Shown: positions 59,021 through 64,000 of the stretch, one piece after another | Layout: the number at the start of each line of letters is the position of its first letter | How positions within the stretch are numbered: position 1 is the stretch's first letter | Source: Parasphingopyxis sp. | GTDB taxonomy: Bacteria > Pseudomonadota > Alphaproteobacteria > Sphingomonadales > Sphingomonadaceae | Reading direction: 5' to 3' | Length of the DNA stretch: 64,000 nt | Assembly (NCBI RefSeq): GCF_028279465.1 | Contig: NZ_JANQNS010000001.1 | Location: 1-64,000, forward strand | The notes under the pieces: generated by a model | Seen by the model: only the letters and a program-made list of their open reading frames with translations | Databases searched by the model: none | What the model was told of the DNA's origin: nothing | Program-made: the position numbers and the translations under genes

Positions 59021-59739
59021 TGCGGCTTTGGGTAGCTGCTTTGGCGCTGCTCCTGTTGCCATCCATTCTCCATGCTCAGGCCCGCGAATGCCGGGTGCCG
59101 GATCGGATCGAGGCCCCGCGCGCCAGCCCCATTCCCCCGGGCGAGCGGCGAGTTGCGCCGGTCACATGGCACATTCTCGCGCTGAGCTGGTCGCCCGAAT
59201 TCTGCCGAACACGGCGCGGCGACCGGCGGCATCGTATGCAGTGCGGCGGGATTGCCAATGGCGGGGCCGGGCGGTTCGGCTTTATCCTGCACGGGTTATG
59301 GCCGGAAACGAACGGGCCGCGCTGGCCGCAATGGTGCCGCCCGGTGACGGCGCTGCCGCGCGCGCTGGTGCGCGAGCATTTGTGCACCACGCCGTCCGTC
59401 AGTCTGATCCAGCATGAATGGGCCAAGCATGGCAGCTGCATGACGCGCGATCCGGGCCGCTATCTGCGCGCGGGCACAATCCTCTACCGGGCCGTGCGCT
59501 ATCCGGACATGAACGCGCTGTCGCGCCGGTCGCTGACGGTTGGCCAGTTCACCCGGGCCTTCGCCGCCGCCAATCGCGGCGTCTCGGCGGATATGATCCG
59601 CGTGCAAAGCAATGCGCGGGGCTGGCTGACGGAAGTGCGGATATGCCTGGCGCGCAATTTCCGGCCGCGGCGCTGCCCGAGCTGGCAGCGCGGCGCGCGG
59701 GCTAACGAACGGCTCAGGATATGGAGAGGGCGCGGATAG
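59020..59739 (+). CDS. Secreted ribonuclease T2 family protein
   Basis: The 239-residue protein has a signal peptide (cleavage after LHA near residue 19). Both catalytic segments of the T2 family are present: CAS1 as GFILHGLWPE and CAS2 as HEWAKHGSC, each with its histidine. It should cut RNA in the periplasm to 2',3'-cyclic phosphates. Its ATG overlaps the nadC stop (TGATG), so it may be translated from the nadAC message; nucleotide salvage would be a reasonable link. Confidence 0.92.
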   Translation: MRLWVAALALLLLPSILHAQARECRVPDRIEAPRASPIPPGERRVAPVTWHILALSWSPEFCRTRRGDRRHRMQCGGIANGGAGRFGFILHGLWPETNGPRWPQWCRPVTALPRALVREHLCTTPSVSLIQHEWAKHGSCMTRDPGRYLRAGTILYRAVRYPDMNALSRRSLTVGQFTRAFAAANRGVSADMIRVQSNARGWLTEVRICLARNFRPRRCPSWQRGARANERLRIWRGRG

Positions 59740-59808
59740 GGCTTCTTTGGTCAGATCTTCGGCTTCGCCGGATTCAGTTTGTCAGAACATTGCTGTCGCA
59801 ATGTCGCC

Positions 59809-59884
59809 GCACCGGCCCACTCCCCCTCCCGACCTCCCATAGGGTACAATAAGTGGGAGGTCGGGAGGGGGAGTGGGTCGGTGC
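59809..59884. repeat. Large inverted repeat, MITE-like
   Basis: The 31-base arms (59809-59839 and 59854-59884) differ at one position and enclose a 14-base loop. The core stem CCCACTCCCCCTCCCGACCT... is pyrimidine-rich. Outer inverted copies of TTTGTCAGA (59778-59786) and TCTGACAAA (59906-59914) suggest a longer nested element of about 137 bp. A small TTTTCC-GTCA-GGAAAA hairpin follows near 59933-59948, before the DUF4112 stop. No gene is seen in the 219-bp gap. Confidence 0.8.
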
Positions 59885-59958
59885 CGCGCCGAGCCAAAAG
59901 CGAGGTCTGACAAAGACTCACCGGTGCCGCGATTTTCCGTCAGGAAAATTCTGACAGA

Positions 59959-60393
59959 CTAACGCCTTACTTCGCCCTCGATCACCATCGTTTCGGGATG
60001 ATGCTTGTCGAGATGCTTGCGGATGATCCGCAGGTTGCGCGTGTTGGAGCGGAAGACGAAGTCGACCGCGTCGCCGACAAAGGGTACGGCACCGACCGCG
60101 AGGTCGACGCCGATATTGCCGAACATCCGGGCGATTTTCCATTTCGACATGCCGAGATTGCGGGCTTCCCAAACCAGCCATGTGCCCATGGTCGCGGCGA
60201 TGATGTCACCGATAACCGGAACCAGGCCGAGGATGAAATCCAGCCCGAATTCGCGGTTGACAATCGGCATGGTGAAACCGCGTTCCAGCACCCGTTCCAT
60301 CGCCTCGATCCGCTGCCGTACCGACGCCGGATCGCGCCCGATTTCGGGAAAACTGTCGGCGATACGATCGAGATGTTCTGAGTTAAGAGCCAT
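59959..60393 (-). CDS. DUF4112 domain-containing protein
   Basis: The 144-residue protein starts MALNSEHLDRIADSFPEIG; the open frame upstream (to 60447) adds non-homologous residues. The DUF4112 signature is seen in GLDFILGLVPVIGDIIAATMGTWLVWEAR and IGVDLAVGAVPFVGDAVDFVFRSNTRNLRII, two hydrophobic segments each with a conserved VPxxGD-like turn. It is probably membrane-associated, function unknown. Confidence 0.85.
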   Translation of the reverse strand: MALNSEHLDRIADSFPEIGRDPASVRQRIEAMERVLERGFTMPIVNREFGLDFILGLVPVIGDIIAATMGTWLVWEARNLGMSKWKIARMFGNIGVDLAVGAVPFVGDAVDFVFRSNTRNLRIIRKHLDKHHPETMVIEGEVRR

Positions 60394-60473
60394 GAGTAAC
60401 CTTTTGTAGTTAAACGCTTTCCTGCCGGAAAACGTCGATCCTCTCACTCTTTATGTAGGAAGCCGGACGGCTT

Positions 60474-61943
60474 TTAGCTAGGTGGCGCGAGCCGGTCGAG
60501 CGGATGGCTGGCGAACCGGTTCGCCATGAAGCCCGAAATCCGGGGAGAGACGAGCGACCAACGGACCGGACGCAGCAGCGGAATGAAGGGCGTGACACTC
60601 TGCAATTCCGTTGCCGCTTCGCTGATGCGGATTGCGCGGACGCGGTCGGAACGCACCTCCTGTATCTGGTCCAGCAGGTCGGCATAATCCTCGCTGCAGG
60701 GAAGCCCCTGATTGCAGCGAAACTGTTCGAGGAACCAGGTCGCGCTTTCGGTTGCCGCAACCCGGTCGATAAGCCGCAAATCGGCATCCGCGGCCCATTC
60801 CACCCGCTCGACCGGCACGCCGACCGCCGCCCAATTGGTCCGCAACACGGCGAAGACGATCCGGCTGCCGGCATCGTCGGGCAGGGCGATCCGCAGCGGT
60901 GCGATATCGCCATTCTCCGCCTGCCATTCGGCGACCGCCGTGATTGCGAAAGCGCGCCGCAGATCCATCGTGCTGTTCGCCCATGGCGGGTTGACCGGCA
61001 CGGCCATGCCCTGCGCATCCGCCGAGACGATGGCGAGCCGGGCTTCGGCCCGGTTCGCGCCGAAATAGCCGGCGAGCTGCCCGCGATCGATCGCGAGCGA
61101 CAGGATTTCCCGGTTCCGCGGATCGGCCAGAAAGCCGGTCTCCTCGACAATGGCGAGCCCGAACAATCCGTCGACCGGATCGAGCTGCAGCCGGGCCGAA
61201 TTCGGCTCGACGACATCGGCATAGATCAGAGTGCTCCATCCGCCGCCGAGCACGACATCGGTCTGGCCATTTTCGAACCGCGCCACGGCTTCGGCCGCGC
61301 CGCGAAATCGCAATTCGACGGTTTCGGCGGGCGATATGGGCGGCGGTGCGACGATCTCGCCGTCCACATCCTCGGGCGGTTCGCGTCGCGGCGCGAGAAG
61401 CACCATCTCGCCATCCGGTTCGTAGCCATCGGCGATCACGAACGGGCCGAGGCCGATATTTTCCACGCGTATCGCGAGTTCGGGCGCGGCGAGCAGTTGC
61501 AGGAAATCGAGCTGGGGACGGGCGAGATTGATCTCGATGACCTGTGGCGTAACCGCCTCGATCGCCTCGATATCGGCGAGCAGCGGCGCAAGCCGGCTGT
61601 TGCGCTGCGCATTGCGGAGCTGCTGGACGATCTGCCGGGCCGTCACCGCCGTTCCGTCGTCCCAGGTCATGGCGTTCAGGCGGAACACATAGGTTTCGCC
61701 CTCGTCGAGCACGATCCAGCGTTGGGCGAGCGCGGGTTCGATCTGCCCTTCCTCGTCGAAGCGCACGAGCCCCTGTGCGGTCGCCGAGAGCAACAAGGCG
61801 TCGGATGGCGAGGGGAGGGCGGCGAGCGGTTGGTCGAATGGTGTCGGTTCGCCGATAAAGTCGGCGCGGATCGGGCCGGCATCCTCGCCATCCGTGCAGG
61901 CGGCGAACAGCAGGGCCAGAATCGGGAGCGAGGCGCGGATCAT
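60474..61943 (-). CDS. Family 5 (peptide/oligopeptide) solute-binding lipoprotein, copy 2
   Basis: The 489-residue protein has a lipoprotein signal (LLFAAC, Cys near 16) and a divergent SBP_bac_5 domain: [69 protein letters not shown]. It captures peptides or related solutes in the periplasm. Its start overlaps the stop of the next SBP gene by 4 bp. No permease or ATPase gene flanks the pair in this window. Confidence 0.82.
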   Translation of the reverse strand: MIRASLPILALLFAACTDGEDAGPIRADFIGEPTPFDQPLAALPSPSDALLLSATAQGLVRFDEEGQIEPALAQRWIVLDEGETYVFRLNAMTWDDGTAVTARQIVQQLRNAQRNSRLAPLLADIEAIEAVTPQVIEINLARPQLDFLQLLAAPELAIRVENIGLGPFVIADGYEPDGEMVLLAPRREPPEDVDGEIVAPPPISPAETVELRFRGAAEAVARFENGQTDVVLGGGWSTLIYADVVEPNSARLQLDPVDGLFGLAIVEETGFLADPRNREILSLAIDRGQLAGYFGANRAEARLAIVSADAQGMAVPVNPPWANSTMDLRRAFAITAVAEWQAENGDIAPLRIALPDDAGSRIVFAVLRTNWAAVGVPVERVEWAADADLRLIDRVAATESATWFLEQFRCNQGLPCSEDYADLLDQIQEVRSDRVRAIRISEAATELQSVTPFIPLLRPVRWSLVSPRISGFMANRFASHPLDRLAPPS

Positions 61944-63487
61944 TGCGCAGTCGAGAGTAGCAGCGTGCGGCTTGGATGGACATTGGCCGCATTGTCGACC
62001 CAGCCCGATACGCGCGGGCTTACGAGCGCGCGGCTGACATAGAAATAGATTGGCAGGATCGGCGCATCGGCGACGAGAATGGCTTCCGCATCCCGCATCA
62101 GTTGCGCCCGCCGCGCGGGCTCGGGCTCGGCCAGCGCGGCGTCGAGCGCGGCGTCATAGGCGGGATTCGCATAGCCCGAATAGTTGATCGCGCCGGCGTC
62201 CGAGCGGTGGACTGCGAGAAAATTCTCCGGTGCTGAAATATCGCCGATCCAGCCGGACCGGGCGAGCGTGAAATCGGCGCGCCGTAACGCCGCGAAATGC
62301 AGCGTCGCCTCGCTGTTGAACAGTTGCGCCTCGACGCCGAGCGGCTCCCACATCGCGGCGAGCGCGACCGACACGCGGCGATGCTCTGCCGTGCTATTGA
62401 ACCGGATATCGAAAGTGAGGGGATTGTCTGGGCCGTATCCGGCGCCGGCAAGCAACGCCCGCGCCTGATCGCGCCGATCCTCGCGCGACGAATCCACCCA
62501 TGCGGGCCGTAGCCGATCGAGCCCGGACAGACCCGGCGGGATGATGCCCCATGCCGGGGCCGTCCCGATGGCAAGCAATTCTTCGGATATCCAGCGTCGG
62601 TCGACGGCGAGGCTGAGTGCGCGGCGCACGCGGATATCGTCGAACGGCGGCTCGCGCGTATTGAAGGCGAAATAATAGGCGCCGCGATAGGGCGCGATCC
62701 GCGTTGCGTCGGGGCGATTGGTTTGCAACCATGCGAGCCGCGTCGAAGGGAATTCGCCTGCGATATCCGCGCCGCCAGCCAGGAATATACGCATCGCCGT
62801 CAGGCTATCGTCAACCGGCCGCCATTCGATCTGCGGGATCGGCGCTGCGCCTTCGTGCCATTGCGGGTTGCGTTCGAGCAGCGCCCGGTCGTTCAGCGTC
62901 CAGTCGGTCAGACGATAGGCGCCCGACGTCACCAGCGGCCGTTCGCTCGTCCAGTCATCGCCGGCATCGGTGATCCGATGCAGCGGCAGCGCGGCCATCG
63001 CCGGATGGGCGAGCAGTTCGAGCAGCGCCGGATAGGGATAGGCGAGCGCGATGTGTACGCGATCCGCCGTAGGCGCCTCCACGGCCGCGATGGCGTCGAA
63101 TAGCGACGCCGTCGGCGCGGCCGTTGCGGGATCGCGAAGCCGTTCGAAGACGGCCGCGAACAGGGGGGCGGCAATCGGCGCACCATCGGAAAAGGTGAGG
63201 TTCGGACGGAGAGTGAATTCCCATTCCAGCCCGTCTTCGGACACCGACCAACGTTCGGCCAGCCCCGGTTCGATCTCAGCATTGGCGGCATAGCGGGTCA
63301 GCCCCTCGAACTGGTCGGCCGCTACGCGCAGCGAGGCGAGATCGGATACCGCGTGCGGATCGAGCGACTTGATCTCGTCATCGGCCAGCCGGACCAGGAC
63401 GTCCTCGGGCGGCGCATTGGCGGTTGGCCCGCCACAGGCCGCTAGGACAAGCGCCCATAGGCAGAATATCGCGCGGAACGGACTCAC
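61940..63487 (-). CDS. Family 5 (peptide/oligopeptide) solute-binding lipoprotein, copy 1
   Basis: The 515-residue protein has a lipoprotein signal (VLAAC, Cys near 18). A well-conserved SBP_bac_5 domain follows: [62 protein letters not shown], and [22 protein letters not shown]. It is the first gene of the SBP pair and the closer to known oligopeptide-binding proteins. Confidence 0.9.
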   Translation of the reverse strand: MSPFRAIFCLWALVLAACGGPTANAPPEDVLVRLADDEIKSLDPHAVSDLASLRVAADQFEGLTRYAANAEIEPGLAERWSVSEDGLEWEFTLRPNLTFSDGAPIAAPLFAAVFERLRDPATAAPTASLFDAIAAVEAPTADRVHIALAYPYPALLELLAHPAMAALPLHRITDAGDDWTSERPLVTSGAYRLTDWTLNDRALLERNPQWHEGAAPIPQIEWRPVDDSLTAMRIFLAGGADIAGEFPSTRLAWLQTNRPDATRIAPYRGAYYFAFNTREPPFDDIRVRRALSLAVDRRWISEELLAIGTAPAWGIIPPGLSGLDRLRPAWVDSSREDRRDQARALLAGAGYGPDNPLTFDIRFNSTAEHRRVSVALAAMWEPLGVEAQLFNSEATLHFAALRRADFTLARSGWIGDISAPENFLAVHRSDAGAINYSGYANPAYDAALDAALAEPEPARRAQLMRDAEAILVADAPILPIYFYVSRALVSPRVSGWVDNAANVHPSRTLLLSTAQ

Positions 63488-63531
63488 GTGGCCATGTTAG
63501 GCGAAGGTCGCGACCGATACCAAGCGCCGGT

Positions 63532-64000
63532 TCAGGCGCGCAGCGTTTCCCACGGTCCGGTCACGGCGAGCGTGATGCCGGGCTCCTGAATGTTGACGAA
63601 CATGATCTGCCCGTCCGGGGAGAAACAGGCACCGCAGAACTCGCTTTTGTCCGCATGCGCGTTACGGGCGAAATCGTAGATCTGCCCCGATGGCGTGAGC
63701 CCGCGCAGATAATTTTCATTCTGCCCGTCCTCGCACAGGATCAGATCGCCCCAGGGCGCGACTGCGATATTGTCGCACATGTCGAGCGCATCGGCGCCGG
63801 GCGATTCGTAAACTAACGTCAGCGTGCCCGGGTCGGCCGCTTCGCCACTTTGACCTTCGGATACGCTCGGGCTGTATTTCCAGACTTGGCCCGCGCGTTG
63901 CACGCCGCCCTGGGTGCAAGTGAAGAAGATGTCGCCGCCGCTACCATCGGGCCGCACGCCATAGTCCATGCCTTCGCCACGATAAAAGCGCGCCGCGCCG
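63532..64000 (-). CDS. PhoX-family (DUF839) phosphatase-like protein, partial
   Basis: Only the C-terminal 155 or so residues lie in the window; the N-terminus is beyond position 64000. The frame is open to the edge, where GAARFYRGEGMDYG leads into FFTCTQGGVQRAGQVWKYSPS. LDMCDNIAVAPWGDLILCEDG, FCGACFSPDGQIMFVNIQEPGITLAVTGPW follow. This beta-propeller pattern matches the Ca2+-dependent PhoX/DUF839 group of secreted alkaline phosphatases. The stop is at 63532-63534. Confidence 0.85.
   Translation of the reverse strand, partial: GAARFYRGEGMDYGVRPDGSGGDIFFTCTQGGVQRAGQVWKYSPSVSEGQSGEAADPGTLTLVYESPGADALDMCDNIAVAPWGDLILCEDGQNENYLRGLTPSGQIYDFARNAHADKSEFCGACFSPDGQIMFVNIQEPGITLAVTGPWETLRA

Overview
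The window looks like part of a chromosome from a Sphingomonadales alphaproteobacterium (GC-rich, roughly 60%). The evidence is the protein set: an F1-ATPase zeta-type inhibitor (DUF1476), an NDUFA12-type complex I accessory subunit, DUF2155, tandem cold-shock domains, a BolA/Grx4 pair and sphingomonad-style SecE and AccB N-termini. I could not fix the genus. There is no integrase, transposase, plasmid gene, CRISPR array or phage gene. It is ordinary chromosome with short palindromic (REP/MITE-like) intergenic repeats.

Layout. 1-5.6 kb: rpoC (partial) and rpoB, minus strand, with a strong candidate promoter directly in front of rpoB. 5.9-14.6 kb: about 9 kb of unrelated genes lying between rpoB and rplL, which are usually adjacent. 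These are an exbB-exbD-exbD-tonB module, a lipoprotein hydrolase, a phosphoesterase plus a CotH-like protein, a beta-propeller lipoprotein plus DUF4956 membrane protein, and a DUF2975 / mini-HTH / DUF4386 operon with a palindromic operator region. 14.7-18.1 kb: rplL, rplJ, rplA, rplK, nusG, secE and tRNA-Trp, all minus strand. 18.2-24.3 kb: a GGDEF-EAL protein, a fatty-acyl-AMP-ligase-like enzyme, RecX, a double cold-shock protein and a DUF192 lipoprotein. 24.3-32.6 kb: an NDUFA12 / MlaD / DUF2155 operon converging on aat, a ParA ATPase, a hydrolase, arsC, an ACT protein, accC, accB and aroQ, then a fused thiS-thiG gene. 32.7-39.8 kb: a catabolic-looking set (TPP enzyme, aldehyde dehydrogenase, SMP-30 lactonase, HbpS/GlcG protein), a HAD phosphatase and a cyanophycinase-like peptidase. 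39.8-48.7 kb: a universal stress protein under a candidate FNR/FixK box, a CoA-transferase operon interrupted by an e(P4)-type phosphatase gene, a GST, a DSD1-type PLP enzyme with a lactone oxidase, a radical SAM protein and an outer-membrane barrel. 48.8-54.2 kb: leuCD plus a quinone oxidoreductase, zeta/bolA/grx4, and an HTH regulator divergent from a membrane protein. 54.5-64 kb: a secreted tandem-repeat protein, an MBL hydrolase with DUF4230, nadA-nadC-RNase T2, DUF4112, two peptide-binding lipoproteins without permeases, and the start-proximally truncated end of a PhoX protein.

The clearest functional units are transcription/translation (rpo, rpl, nusG, secE, tRNA-Trp), acetyl-CoA carboxylase (accBC), NAD synthesis (nadAC), leucine synthesis (leuCD), thiazole synthesis (thiSG), ketoacid CoA transfer (scoAB) and iron-sulfur/redox maintenance (bolA, grx4). 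Many genes are translationally coupled through ATGA or TAATG overlaps. I found no single cluster that is convincingly a new system. The most unusual points are the split rpl-rpo locus, the TATCGATA operator pair of the DUF2975/HTH operon, the ThiS-ThiG fusion, the CotH-like/DUF4956 neighbourhood and the decapeptide-repeat secreted protein.
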